A DNA stretch of 64,000 nucleotides from Actinomadura craniellae (GCF_003289645.1 NZ_QLYX01000007.1:293299-357298), one strand, 5' to 3'. Positions 1-11,138 are shown, counted from the stretch's first letter. Notes: generated by a model from the letters alone, not told the origin. Program-made: numbers and translations.

Positions 1-240
1 CCGGGTGCCGGTGATGGTCGCTCCGCGGCCCCGCCGCAGTTCGACCAGGCCCTCGTCGCGCAGCGCGGCGTAGGCGCGCAGCACGGTGTGCATGTTCACG
101 CCCAGCGACCCGGCCAGTTCCCGGCCTGTGGGCAGCCGGTCCCCGGGCTGGAGCAGCCCCTCGGCCAGTCCCCTGCGCACGCAACCGGCGATCTGCTCGG
201 CCAGTGGTGTGGGGCTGCTGGGATCGACACGGAAGAACAT
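1..240 (-). CDS. GntR-family regulator, YtrA type (partial, C-terminus off window)
   Basis: N-terminal 80 residues of a short GntR-type repressor; the rest lies beyond the left edge. The winged helix begins almost at residue 1, with the segments [24 protein letters not shown] and [17 protein letters not shown] and the wing [10 protein letters not shown]. This spacing is typical of the YtrA subfamily, whose members have only a small C-terminal domain and usually repress their own operon together with ABC-transporter genes; such partners would lie off the window. The ATG (complement of 238-240) is six bases from a 16-bp inverted repeat that is a likely self-operator. The family call is firm; the target genes are unknown. 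Confidence 0.85.
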   Translation of the reverse strand, partial: MFFRVDPSSPTPLAEQIAGCVRRGLAEGLLQPGDRLPTGRELAGSLGVNMHTVLRAYAALRDEGLVELRRGRGATITGTR

Positions 241-246
241 GTTCGT

Positions 247-262
247 ATTGTACTAGAACAAT
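247..262. promoter_or_regulatory. Palindromic operator, probably of the GntR/YtrA regulator
   Basis: ATTGTaCTAGaACAAT is an inverted repeat of 16 bp with one mismatched position per arm, lying six bases upstream of the GntR start codon. YtrA-type repressors bind short, AT-richer palindromes of this layout in their own promoters. Assignment to this regulator is by position only. Confidence 0.6.
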
Positions 263-549
263 GCGCCATGCGTCCACGGGTGAAGATCACCGGCCTGCAC
301 GGCCGGCGATCACGTGTGCGAGGGCAAGCTCAGAGCTATCCGTACCGGCTCGCCCAGGAGGATCTCGAAGCGTTCACCGGGCGTCCGGCTCCGTGCTGGG
401 CCAGCGAGAACGGCCCTCGCCCACCTGCGCAAAGCACCGGCGTAGGCGGCGAGGGCAACGGAGAAGGAGAGCGAAACCGGGAGATTGCGGCACCGGCGCG
501 CAACAAAAGTCAAGGCAAGGAGGTTCACCGCTCCCTGCCACTCTCAACG

Positions 550-2072
<1,523 letters not shown>

Positions 2073-2105
2073 ACGCGCGGTCGCGACCCGAAAGGACGCA
2101 CCCGG

Positions 2106-2138
2106 CTCCGGCCTCGCCACCGCCCGGCGAGGCCGGAG
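2106..2138 (+). terminator. Terminator hairpin downstream of rox
   Basis: CTCCGGCCTCGCC (2106-2118) and GGCGAGGCCGGAG (2126-2138) form a 13-bp perfect stem with a 7-base loop, 34 bases after the rox stop. No U-tract follows, as is common in high-GC actinomycetes. Confidence 0.75.
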
Positions 2139-2220
2139 ACCGGACCGATGCTCCCCTGGTACTTCCCAGCGTGCAGCCGCATTTCCCGGTTCCGGTAGGA
2201 CGGGGAACGCGGGCCGGGGA

Positions 2221-2249
2221 CCGGCCTCGCCGGGTGGTGGCGAGGCCGG
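2221..2249 (-). terminator. Terminator hairpin for the convergent VOC gene
   Basis: CCGGCCTCGCC (2221-2231) and GGCGAGGCCGG (2239-2249) form an 11-bp perfect stem with loop GGGTGGT. The hairpin is almost the reverse complement of the one at 2106-2138, so each convergent gene ends in a copy of the same element in its own orientation. Confidence 0.7.
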
Positions 2250-2271
2250 GCCCCAGCCCGCGGTCTGCGGG

Positions 2272-2661
2272 TCAGGAGGCGTAGGTGGTGACCTTCCACA
2301 GATGGCCGTCCGGGTCGCTGAAGTAGCCGAAGTACCCGCCCCACTGGGCGGGGGCCGCCTCCTTGACCACGCTGCCGCCGGCAGCGACCGCGTTGCGCAT
2401 CATCTCGTCCACGACCTCCCTGGAGTCGGGGTTGAAGTGGAACGAGGCGCCGCGGAATCCGGACCCCTCCGCAGGGACGCCGGCGTCCCCTGCCGCCGCC
2501 TCCCATTCGTAGAGGGCCAGCTGCGGAGATCCCTCGCCCAGGCTGAACGAGACGAAATGACGGGTGTCCTTGTCGATCTCGCAGCCCAGGCCCGCATAGA
2601 ACTTCTTGGCGCGGGCCAGGTCCTTGACACCGAGCATGATGGCGCTCACCTGCAGTGACAC
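2272..2661 (-). CDS. VOC-family (glyoxalase/bleomycin-resistance fold) protein
   Basis: Single-domain vicinal oxygen chelate protein of 129 residues. It starts with the beta strand VSAIMLGVKDLARAKKFY, typical of the family, and ends with YFSDPDGHLWKV, the DPDGH motif of the second half. VOC proteins bind a metal and act as lyases, dioxygenases, isomerases or drug-sequestering proteins; nothing here tells which. The start is taken as GTG (complement of 2659-2661), because AAGGAG lies eight bases upstream; a longer frame to an ATG at 2688 would include that ribosome-binding site. The upstream region carries a promoter motif that matches ECF41 sigma factors, so the adjacent SigJ may control it. 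Confidence 0.85.
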   Translation of the reverse strand: MSLQVSAIMLGVKDLARAKKFYAGLGCEIDKDTRHFVSFSLGEGSPQLALYEWEAAAGDAGVPAEGSGFRGASFHFNPDSREVVDEMMRNAVAAGGSVVKEAAPAQWGGYFGYFSDPDGHLWKVTTYAS

Positions 2662-2732
2662 GGTTCTCTCCTTGTGGTTTCGGGGCATATGCCGCCTGCG
2701 CCGGCAGGCCGGACAGCCGGGCCGCGCCCGGA

Positions 2733-2760
2733 TGTCACATCGGCCTGGGTTTGCCGGTCA
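2733..2760 (+). promoter_or_regulatory. ECF41-type promoter of sigJ
   Basis: TGTCACA at 2733-2739 followed after 16 bases by GGTC (2756-2759). The ECF41 consensus, as I recall it, is TGTCACA, about 16 bases, then CGTC. The motif ends 36 bases before the sigJ start, which fits positive autoregulation. Confidence 0.65.
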
Positions 2761-2767
2761 ACCGATA

Positions 2768-2794
2768 TGACCGCCGAGGCAAAGGAATGTGACA
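2768..2794 (-). promoter_or_regulatory. ECF41-type promoter facing the VOC gene
   Basis: On the minus strand TGTCACA (2794 down to 2788) is followed after 15 bases by GGTC (2772 down to 2769). It faces the VOC gene at 2272-2661 and overlaps the sigJ ribosome-binding region. Together with the motif at 2733-2760 it makes a back-to-back pair. Confidence 0.55.
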
Positions 2795-2795
2795 G

Positions 2796-3671
2796 ATGGC
2801 CGAGCAAGACTGGGTGAGCGAGCGGTTCGCCGAGCACCATGACCGCTTGCACGCGGTGGCCTACCGGATGCTCGGCTCACCCGGCGAGGCCGAGGACGCG
2901 GTGCAGGAGGCGTGGCTGCGGGTCAGCCGCGCCGACACCGGCCAGGTGGAGAATCCGGGAGGGTGGCTGACCACGGTCGTCTCCCGGGTCTGCCTGAACA
3001 TGCTCGAGGCACGCCGCAACCGGCGCGAGGAGTCGGCCGGGGCACTGCCGCCCGAGCCGGGCACGCCGCACCCGGGCATCCACCCGACCGGCCAGGGCGG
3101 CCCCGAGGACGAGGCACTGCTGGCCGATTCGGTCGGTGCCGCGCTGATGGTGGTGCTGGACACGCTGACTCCCGCCGAGCGGCTCGCGTTCGTCCTGCAC
3201 GACGTCTTCGCCGTGCCGTTCGGCGAGATCGGCGCCATCATCGACCGCTCTCCGGCGGCGGCCCGGCAACTCGCCAGCCGGGCCCGGCGCCGGGTGCAGG
3301 GCGCGGCCGGCGCGTCCGATGCCGCGCGATCGGCGAAGCGGGACATCGTCGAGGCCTTCCTCGCCGCCGCCCGGAGCGGGGATTTCACCGCCCTGCTCGA
3401 ACTGCTCGATCCGGACGCCGTGGTCGGCGAGGTCCACGGCGGCCACGCGGTGGCGGCCTTCTTCGCCGAGCGACGGGCTCAGGCCGCCCGGCTCGCTCTG
3501 GTCGACGGCGTGCCGGCGGCCGTCTGGTCGCACCTCGGCCGGCCGAAGGCCGTCTTCACGTTCACCGTCAACGACGGCAAGATCACCAACATCGTCATCG
3601 ACACCGACTCCGACCGGCTCCGTGACCTCGACATCGTCATTCTTGCGGCCGGCGACAGGGAGCGGCGTTGA
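2796..3671 (+). CDS. sigJ: RNA polymerase ECF sigma factor, SigJ/ECF41 group
   Basis: Sigma factor of 291 residues with region 2 (HDRLHAVAYRMLGSPGEAED, about 14-33, and WLTTVVSRVCLNML, about 57-70), region 4 (LTPAERLAFVLHDVF through SPAAARQLASRARRR, about 126-166) and a C-terminal SnoaL-like domain. ECF41 proteins lack an anti-sigma factor; the fused C-terminal domain regulates them. The usual DGGGK and NPDKL motifs of that domain are replaced here (for example by DSDRL near the end), so its ligand response may differ. A canonical-looking ECF41 promoter precedes the gene, and a matching one lies before the glycosyltransferase operon at 30761. AAAGGA at 2781-2786 is the ribosome-binding site. 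Confidence 0.9.
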   Translation: MAEQDWVSERFAEHHDRLHAVAYRMLGSPGEAEDAVQEAWLRVSRADTGQVENPGGWLTTVVSRVCLNMLEARRNRREESAGALPPEPGTPHPGIHPTGQGGPEDEALLADSVGAALMVVLDTLTPAERLAFVLHDVFAVPFGEIGAIIDRSPAAARQLASRARRRVQGAAGASDAARSAKRDIVEAFLAAARSGDFTALLELLDPDAVVGEVHGGHAVAAFFAERRAQAARLALVDGVPAAVWSHLGRPKAVFTFTVNDGKITNIVIDTDSDRLRDLDIVILAAGDRERR

Positions 3672-3872
3672 CCCGCGCCGATCTCAGGCTCTCGTCCTGC
3701 ACTCTCGCCGCCCACGGCAGGCAGGCGTGACAGCCGCCCGGCCCCTTGAACGCGTTTATCGCACAGCTGACCAAACCTGACCATCATGCGATTATCGACA
3801 CCGGCTGGCGGTCGGCAGAGTGACCTGGCCCGCAAACTTCGGATGGACCACAAAGCACTTGGAGGCGCAGCG

Positions 3873-4652
3873 ATGGACACATCCGCGTATGTGAAGGCCG
3901 TTGTCGAGCAGACGAGCACGCTTGCCGATTGGGTGCACGGCAGGGATGCGGCGACCCCGGTGCCGACATGTCCGAAGTGGACGCTGGCCGATCTCGTCGA
4001 CCATGTCGGCGGAACACAGCGCATGGTGGCGATGCTCGTGGGTGAGCAGATGACCGAGCCGAGCCGGGCGTTCGCCGGCTACGTTCCGGGGCCGACCGAT
4101 TCGGGCCAGTGGCGCGCCTGGCTGAGCGACGGCGCGGCCAAGGCGGGACAGGCGTTCGCGTCGGTCGCCGATGACACGCCGGTGTGGGATCCGTCGGGCG
4201 CCGCCGCGGGCGTGCCGTTCTGGTCACGTCGGCTGTTCGGCGAGGCTTGCGTGCATCGCGCGGACGCGGCCGTGGCGCTCGGCATGCCGTACGAGTTGGC
4301 GCCGGAGCTCGCCGTCGCGGCCCTCGAGGACTGGCTGGACACGATGACCTCCCGTGGCTACTGGGAGAACAAGCCGGGCTTCGCCGATGCGATGCGCGGG
4401 GATGGTCAGACCCTGCATTTCCACGCGACCGACGCGCCTGGGGAGTGGGTGGCACGCCGGGAACCGGACATGGTCGTGCTGGAGCGCACGCACACCAAGG
4501 CGGACGTCGCGGTGCGCGGCCCGGCCATCGAGCTCCTGCTCGTGATCAGCAGGCGTCGCCCGCTGGAAGCGGCTCCCACACTGGAAGTGCTGGGGGATCG
4601 GGCGTTGTTCGACCACTGGATCGAACACATGGACTGGGTCACCAACGACTGA
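3873..4652 (+). CDS. Maleylpyruvate isomerase-like (mycothiol-dependent/DinB superfamily) protein
   Basis: Protein of 259 residues of the actinobacterial MDMPI family: N-terminal four-helix metal-binding domain of the DinB type with CPKWTLADLVDHVGG (about 33-47) and RLFGEACVHRADAAVALG (about 119-136), which supply the metal ligands, and a C-terminal MDMPI_C-type domain ending near HWIEHMDWV. Members use mycothiol or are thought to transfer it to electrophiles. ATG 3873 is chosen because TTGGAGG lies at 3859-3865; an in-frame ATG at 3843 has no such site. The gene sits between sigJ and the second rox but has its own upstream gap, so co-transcription is not implied. Confidence 0.82.
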   Translation: MDTSAYVKAVVEQTSTLADWVHGRDAATPVPTCPKWTLADLVDHVGGTQRMVAMLVGEQMTEPSRAFAGYVPGPTDSGQWRAWLSDGAAKAGQAFASVADDTPVWDPSGAAAGVPFWSRRLFGEACVHRADAAVALGMPYELAPELAVAALEDWLDTMTSRGYWENKPGFADAMRGDGQTLHFHATDAPGEWVARREPDMVVLERTHTKADVAVRGPAIELLLVISRRRPLEAAPTLEVLGDRALFDHWIEHMDWVTND

Positions 4653-4688
4653 CCCACGCTCGGCCGACGCGGTCCGGCGGGAAAAGGA

Positions 4689-6411
<1,723 letters not shown>

Positions 6412-6503
6412 TCCCGCCCGAGCAACCGAAAAGCCCGTGCGGATCGGAATGGCCCGTAGTAACTGACCACCAGAAGGCTGGAAGCAGCATCTGCCGTAGG
6501 TGT

Positions 6504-6534
6504 TCCGGCCCCGGCACCACCTGCCGGGGCCGGA
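6504..6534 (+). terminator. Terminator hairpin downstream of the second rox
   Basis: CCGGCCCCGGCA (6505-6516) and TGCCGGGGCCGG (6522-6533), extended by a T-A pair, form a 13-bp stem with loop CCACC. The 3' flank GGCCGGAGACCGG (6528-6540) is identical to the flank of the first rox terminator (2131-2143). Confidence 0.7.
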
Positions 6535-6628
6535 GACCGGGCCGAGGCTCCTCACCATGATCTGGAACGGAGTCCGGTGGCGCCTCTCAGTGTGCAACTG
6601 CGTCTTCCCACGCGAGAGAGGGACGCCA

Positions 6629-6829
6629 TCACAGGTCGTAAACGCCGGCCTTCACCTGCCTGAGGAGGTCATGCCATACCGGGATGCCCACAACCAGGAT
6701 GCCGCTCTCCGGGCTCTTCGAATCCCGGACCGCGCACAGTGTCCCGGCCCTCGCCGCTTCTACGCAGTTCGCTCCTTGGGCTGAGCGCGAGCTCTTACGC
6801 CATGTCCACCGAAAGGAGATTGTGCCCAT
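6629..6829 (-). CDS. DUF397 domain protein (orphan)
   Basis: 66-residue DUF397 protein with the family pattern WRKSSRSAQGANCVEAA, then VRDSK and a hydrophobic end. DUF397 proteins normally sit directly downstream of an XRE regulator with a DUF5753 sensor domain and are thought to act with it, possibly as antagonist. Here no XRE gene lies upstream (positions above 6829), only an AT-richer gap, so this copy is an orphan. A complete pair is present at 43100-44163. The start ATG (complement of 6827-6829) has no strong ribosome-binding site. Confidence 0.75.
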   Translation of the reverse strand: MGTISFRWTWRKSSRSAQGANCVEAARAGTLCAVRDSKSPESGILVVGIPVWHDLLRQVKAGVYDL

Positions 6830-7089
6830 TTGATCTTATTCTGGCAATTTTATATGGACTTCGCCAGTTGGGTGATCAGAGCCAGCGAGTCGTCCACTCC
6901 GAGATCGTCCACAACCGCAGCGGTTCAGGTTCGCGTTCGTCCAGTGCAACGAAGAACTCAACACCCGCTGAACCTGTGCCGGTACGCAGCACCGCTCAAC
7001 ACGTTGCCGCTGGATGAGAACTACGCTTGCATCATGGGTGTGCGGGTACGGCGTGTTTGCCCGGCCCCAGGTCGGGCCGGCGGTGTGAG

Positions 7090-7887
7090 ATGAACCCGGA
7101 ACCGTGTGACTTGGCGGCCGGTGAGGGCGCGGGGCTGCGTCCGGCCGGACCTGACCAGGTCGTTGCCGCTCTGGCCGACGTCACGGCTATCAGCGCCTAC
7201 TTCGAGATCGGCCATGGACCCGCCGGGCCCGGCTGGCGGCCGTTCACCGACCTGTTCGCCGGTGCGCTGGGTGATCGCGTCGCCGTCGTCGCGGAACGCC
7301 TGGGGACGGCCGAGACCAGGGTGGCGGCCTCGATCCTGTTCCAGGGGCTGGCCGCCCGGCTGTGGTCACCGGCGCTCGGGCCGGCCGTCGCCCACGGCCT
7401 GCTCCCCGACCTCGACCCCGCCCGCCTGTACTGGCGGCCGGTCGACTCCGGGCCGCTCCCGCTGCGCACCCCGCACCCGGCGGGGTGGATCACCGACGAT
7501 CCGGACCGTGCCGCCGCGTTCCTGTACGAGAACGTGGTGGAGGGCCTGCTCGAACCGCTGGTGCGGGCCGTCCGGCAGATCGTCGGGCTCGCGCCCGGCC
7601 TGCTGTGGGGTAACGCCGCGTCCGCGCTGGCCGGAACGGTCGGCTCGATCGGCCGGGAACGTCCCGCGCTCGCCGGCCCCGCCGTCTCCCTCGGCCGCGC
7701 CCTGCTCGGCCAGGGTGTCCTGGCCGGCACCGGTACCGGTGATCTCGTCGAGCCCTCCCCCGGTGGCCCCTTCTTCCTCCGGCGCAGCTGCTGCCTGTAC
7801 TACCGCCTGCCGGGCGGCGGCAAGTGCGGCGACTGCGCCCTGGTGGCTCCCGGCACCCGCCGGGCCCCGGGAGGCGGAACGGGGTGA
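7090..7887 (+). CDS. FhuF-like (2Fe-2S)-binding protein
   Basis: 265-residue protein with the C-terminal iron-sulfur motif CC-x10-C-x2-C (CCLYYRLPGGGKCGDC, residues about 235-250) that is diagnostic of FhuF-type ferric-siderophore reductases. The upstream part is the alpha-helical FhuF-like domain. FhuF proteins act in the cytoplasm and reduce iron from hydroxamate siderophores after import. No siderophore uptake or synthesis genes are adjacent, so the partner system must be elsewhere. ATG 7090 is the most likely start; an in-frame ATG at 7027 would add a 21-residue segment of low similarity to the family. Confidence 0.8.
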   Translation: MNPEPCDLAAGEGAGLRPAGPDQVVAALADVTAISAYFEIGHGPAGPGWRPFTDLFAGALGDRVAVVAERLGTAETRVAASILFQGLAARLWSPALGPAVAHGLLPDLDPARLYWRPVDSGPLPLRTPHPAGWITDDPDRAAAFLYENVVEGLLEPLVRAVRQIVGLAPGLLWGNAASALAGTVGSIGRERPALAGPAVSLGRALLGQGVLAGTGTGDLVEPSPGGPFFLRRSCCLYYRLPGGGKCGDCALVAPGTRRAPGGGTG

Positions 7888-8040
7888 CGCCCGTCCGGGG
7901 GCTGCAGGGTCCAGGGCCGCTACTCCTTCTCGTGCGGTTCCGGAACTTCCCCCCGCCTGGGCGAGGCAGTGCCGCCCCGCCAGGTGGCGGGTAGAATCCG
8001 CCGTGCGGCGGTCGAATCCGGGGGCGGACTCACCGATGAT

Positions 8041-8056
8041 CGTGACTGCAGTCACG
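8041..8056. promoter_or_regulatory. Perfect palindromic operator before the esterase gene
   Basis: CGTGACTGCAGTCACG is a perfect 16-bp palindrome ending 16 bases before the esterase ATG. The regulator may be the PucR-type protein encoded just downstream at 9089; this is by position only. Confidence 0.6.
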
Positions 8057-8072
8057 CCAACCCCTGGAGCCG

Positions 8073-9071
8073 ATGATGACCGCCACCGACCCCCGCCCCG
8101 GCCCTCCCCCGCCTTTCGACCCGGAGCTGGCCCCGGCCCTGCGGGTCATCAACGAGTTCCTGGCGCCCGGCGCCTTCGGTGACGCCGGGGCCGTCGCGAT
8201 GATGCGCCAGGCCGTTCCGAACGCCGGACAGCCCGCGAACGAGACGTTCGCCCGGGGCGGCGCGTTCGAGGTCGAGGAACGGACGGTGCCGGGCCCCGCG
8301 GGCGCTCCGGACATCTCCCTGCTGATCTGCCGTCCGGCGGCGGCACTGGACCCGACGCCGGCGATCTACCACATGCACGGCGGCGGCATGGTCGTCGGGG
8401 ACAACCGGACGGGCCTGTCCGAGATCCTCGACCTGGTCAAGGAACTGGAGACGGCCGTGGTGTCGGTCGAGTACCGGCTGGCGCCGGAGACCCCGCACCC
8501 CGGCCCGGTGGAGGACTGCTACGCCGGGCTGGTGTGGACGGCCGAGCACGCCGCGGAACTGGGCATCGACCCCGAGCGGATCATCGTGGGCGGTGCCAGC
8601 GCCGGTGGCGGGCTGGCCGCGGCGCTAGCGCTGCTGGCCCGGGACCGCGGTGGTCCCGCCCTGTTCGGGCAGTTGCTGATGTGCCCCATGCTCGACGACC
8701 GCAACGACACCCCGTCGGCCCGCCAGATGGCCGGGCTCGGCGTCTGGGACCGCTCCTCCAACGCGGGCGGGTGGAGTGCCCTGCTCGGCGACGCGCGCGG
8801 CACTGACGGCGTCTCCCCGTACGCGGCGCCGGCGCGGGCCGCGGACCTGTCCGGGTTGCCGCCGGCGTACATCGACGTGGGCTCGGCCGAGACCTTCCGG
8901 GACGAGGACACCGCCTACGCCGGCCGCATCTGGCAGGCCGGCGGGCAGGCCGAACTCCACGTCTGGCCCGGCGGTTTCCACGGGTTCGACCTGATGGTGC
9001 CGCAGGCGGTGATCTCCCAGGACGCCCGGGCGGCCCGCACGCGGTGGCTGCGCAGGCTACTCGCGGCCTAA
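8073..9071 (+). CDS. Alpha/beta hydrolase fold-3 esterase (HSL family)
   Basis: 332-residue carboxylesterase of the hormone-sensitive-lipase family. The oxyanion-hole motif HGGG is in MHGGGMVVGD (about 103-112), the nucleophile elbow is GGASAGGGLA (about 173-182, serine in GASAG), the acid is in the segment YIDVGSAETFRDED and the histidine in GGFHGFD (about 305-311). Such enzymes hydrolyse short acyl esters; the physiological substrate is unknown. TGGAG at 8065-8069 is the ribosome-binding site. The gene is followed after 17 bases by a PucR-type regulator and preceded by a perfect palindrome, which suggests a self-contained regulated unit. Confidence 0.88.
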   Translation: MMTATDPRPGPPPPFDPELAPALRVINEFLAPGAFGDAGAVAMMRQAVPNAGQPANETFARGGAFEVEERTVPGPAGAPDISLLICRPAAALDPTPAIYHMHGGGMVVGDNRTGLSEILDLVKELETAVVSVEYRLAPETPHPGPVEDCYAGLVWTAEHAAELGIDPERIIVGGASAGGGLAAALALLARDRGGPALFGQLLMCPMLDDRNDTPSARQMAGLGVWDRSSNAGGWSALLGDARGTDGVSPYAAPARAADLSGLPPAYIDVGSAETFRDEDTAYAGRIWQAGGQAELHVWPGGFHGFDLMVPQAVISQDARAARTRWLRRLLAA

Positions 9072-9088
9072 GGGAAGGGGACCGGCCG

Positions 9089-10093
9089 ATGAAGGACCTG
9101 ACGGTCCGCCTCGACGCGTTGGACCCGCAGGCCGGGGCGGCACTGCGGGTCATCGCCTACTTCGACGACCTGGTCGCCCACGGGGCGGGACTCCAGGCGA
9201 TCGTCCGGGCCGCCGCGGTGCTGACCGCCGGTCCCGCCGCGCTCGTCGACGACGCCCGGCGGGTCCGCATCCGGGTCGACGGGGACGGGCACGCCGGGAA
9301 GCCCTCCGACGCCCCCGATCCCGCCTGGCCGAGCGTCCGGCTGGGATCGGGCGACGCGGTGCTGTGGCTGGAGTACTCCGGCCCGACCCGCCCCGTCGAC
9401 GCCATGGTGCTGGAACGGGCGGCGGCGGCCGCCGCCGCGGTCCTGGACCGCACCCGCGGCCGGCGGGCGAACCCCCCGCAGGGCCCGGCCTCGGTGGAAA
9501 CCCTCCTCGACCCGGCGACCGGACCGGAGGCCCGGGCGACGGCGGCCCGCCGGCTCAAACTGCCGGAGTCCGGCCAGCTCAGGGCCGTCGCACTGCACGG
9601 CGGGGACGCACTCGTCCACGGCGATCCCGACGGGGCGGCGGACGCCCTGCCCGAGGGGGCGCGTGCCGGGATCGGCCCCGCGGTGCCCGTCGAGGACCTG
9701 CCGGCGTCCTGGACCGCGGCCCGGCTCGCCCTGCGCCTGACCGCCGAGGGCACCCCGGGCGACCCCGGCCCCCGCGTGGTCCACGCGGACACGGCGGGCG
9801 GCCTGATGCTGCTGGCGCAGACCGTCGGCCCCGACACCCCCAGGATCCAGGATGTCGTGGCCCTCGAACGGGCCGCCCAGGCCGCCCCCTGGATGCTCGC
9901 CGCCCTCGACGCCCTCGCGAACGCCACGAGCCTGCGGGCGGCGGCCACGGCCCTGCGGGTGCACCACTCGACCTTGCAGGAGCGCGCCGCCCACGCCGAA
10001 CGGCTGCTCGGCTGGCCCGTCAACGACGCCCCGGGCCGCCTCCGCCTGCACCTGGCCCTCGTCCTGCGCCGCCTGCACCGGGCCCCGATCTGA
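9089..10093 (+). CDS. PucR/CdaR-type helix-turn-helix regulator
   Basis: 334-residue regulator. The C-terminus carries the PucR-type helix-turn-helix (NATSLRAAATALRVHHSTLQ then RAAHAERLLGWPV), which ends the protein as usual for this family. The N-terminal two thirds are a GAF-like sensor region without a recognisable ligand motif. It starts at ATG 9089 behind AGGGAAGGGG, 17 bases after the esterase stop, so the two are probably one operon. It is a candidate to bind the palindrome at 8041-8056. Confidence 0.8.
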   Translation: MKDLTVRLDALDPQAGAALRVIAYFDDLVAHGAGLQAIVRAAAVLTAGPAALVDDARRVRIRVDGDGHAGKPSDAPDPAWPSVRLGSGDAVLWLEYSGPTRPVDAMVLERAAAAAAAVLDRTRGRRANPPQGPASVETLLDPATGPEARATAARRLKLPESGQLRAVALHGGDALVHGDPDGAADALPEGARAGIGPAVPVEDLPASWTAARLALRLTAEGTPGDPGPRVVHADTAGGLMLLAQTVGPDTPRIQDVVALERAAQAAPWMLAALDALANATSLRAAATALRVHHSTLQERAAHAERLLGWPVNDAPGRLRLHLALVLRRLHRAPI

Positions 10094-10178
10094 AGCGGCG
10101 GCCCAGGTCGCGCCGGGTCTTCGTCGCTCGAACCAGGCCGTGGTCGCGGCGCCGGTGAGTCCCGGCCTGCCGGGACCG

Positions 10179-11138
10179 TCAGCCGGTCCCGGTCATCGCC
10201 GTGAGGCGGCGGGCGAGCAGGGCGGCGGTCTCCCGCAGTTCCGCAGGTTCCAGCACCTCCGCCTCGAAGCCCAGCCGGGTCACGCGCACGGCGAGCCACT
10301 CCAGGTCCTCCCCGCCGACGACGAGCACGCACCACCCGTCGCGATCGTCCTCGACGCGCCCCACCTGGGGCGGCACCAGCTCCCGTACCTGGTCGGGCCG
10401 GGCGTGCAGGCGCACCCGGGCGAGATACCGGTACGGCGCCTCGGTCACGGACCGCTGCACGTAGTCGACCGGGTCCGGGTGCTCCCGCGCCCGGAAGCGC
10501 CAGGTCGTCGCCGCCACCTCGCGCATCCGGTCCAGCCGGAAGGTGCGCCAGTCGTCGCGGTCGACGTCCCAGGCCATCAGGTACCAGCGGCGGCCGGTGG
10601 CGACCATCCGCACCGGCTCGACCGTGCGCTCGCGCTCCCCGCCGTCGCGGCCGGCGTACCGGAACCGTACCCGCACGGCGTCGCGGCAGGATCGCGCGAG
10701 CGTCACCAGCAACTCCGGGTCGATCTCGACCCCGGGGCCGACCAGGGTCTCGGTGGCGCCGTGGACCGCCCGCACCTCGGCGCGCAGCCGGGGCGGCATC
10801 ACCTGGTCGAGCTTCGCGAGCGCCCGCAGCGCCGCCTCGCCCGCCCCGGCGACCGTGCCCCCCGACGCCAGCCGCAGGGACACCGCCGTCGCGATCGCCT
10901 CCTCGTCGTCGAGGAGCAACGGCGGCAGCCGGGTGCCCGCACCGAGCCGGTAGCCGCCACCGACGCCCGCCGTCGCGTGCACGGGGTAGCCGAGCGTGCG
11001 CAACCGCTCCACGTCGCGGCGCACCGAGCGGTCGGTGACCTCCAGCTCGGCAGCGAGCTCGGCGGCGGTCCAGGACGGCCGGCGCTGTAGCAGTGCCAGC
11101 AACCGCAGCACCCGCTCGGTCGTCGCCTCGACGGTCAC
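10179..11138 (-). CDS. YafY/WYL-domain transcriptional regulator
   Basis: 319-residue regulator with an N-terminal HTH_11 domain (LLALLQRRPSWTAAELAAEL, then VTDRSVRRDVERLRTLGYPV) and a central WYL domain (RRWYLMAWDVDRDDWRTFRL). Members sense a ligand through WYL and control a divergent gene. The neighbour is the DinB/VOC pair at 11200-12211, transcribed away from a shared gap of only 61 bases. GTG at 11138 is preferred; an ATG 18 bases further upstream is also in frame but would push the start into the promoter. Confidence 0.88.
   Translation of the reverse strand: MTVEATTERVLRLLALLQRRPSWTAAELAAELEVTDRSVRRDVERLRTLGYPVHATAGVGGGYRLGAGTRLPPLLLDDEEAIATAVSLRLASGGTVAGAGEAALRALAKLDQVMPPRLRAEVRAVHGATETLVGPGVEIDPELLVTLARSCRDAVRVRFRYAGRDGGERERTVEPVRMVATGRRWYLMAWDVDRDDWRTFRLDRMREVAATTWRFRAREHPDPVDYVQRSVTEAPYRYLARVRLHARPDQVRELVPPQVGRVEDDRDGWCVLVVGGEDLEWLAVRVTRLGFEAEVLEPAELRETAALLARRLTAMTGTG

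Noticed and set aside
310..528. A small minus-strand frame between GntR and rox with a hydrophobic start
   Set aside because: The Shine-Dalgarno-like AGGGAG is only about two bases from the GTG, and the product resembles nothing known.
6830..7089. AT-richer gap with short frames, one ending VDDLGVDDSLALITQLAKSI
   Set aside because: The frame is preceded by a stop after a few codons and has no ribosome-binding site; I could not support a peptide gene.
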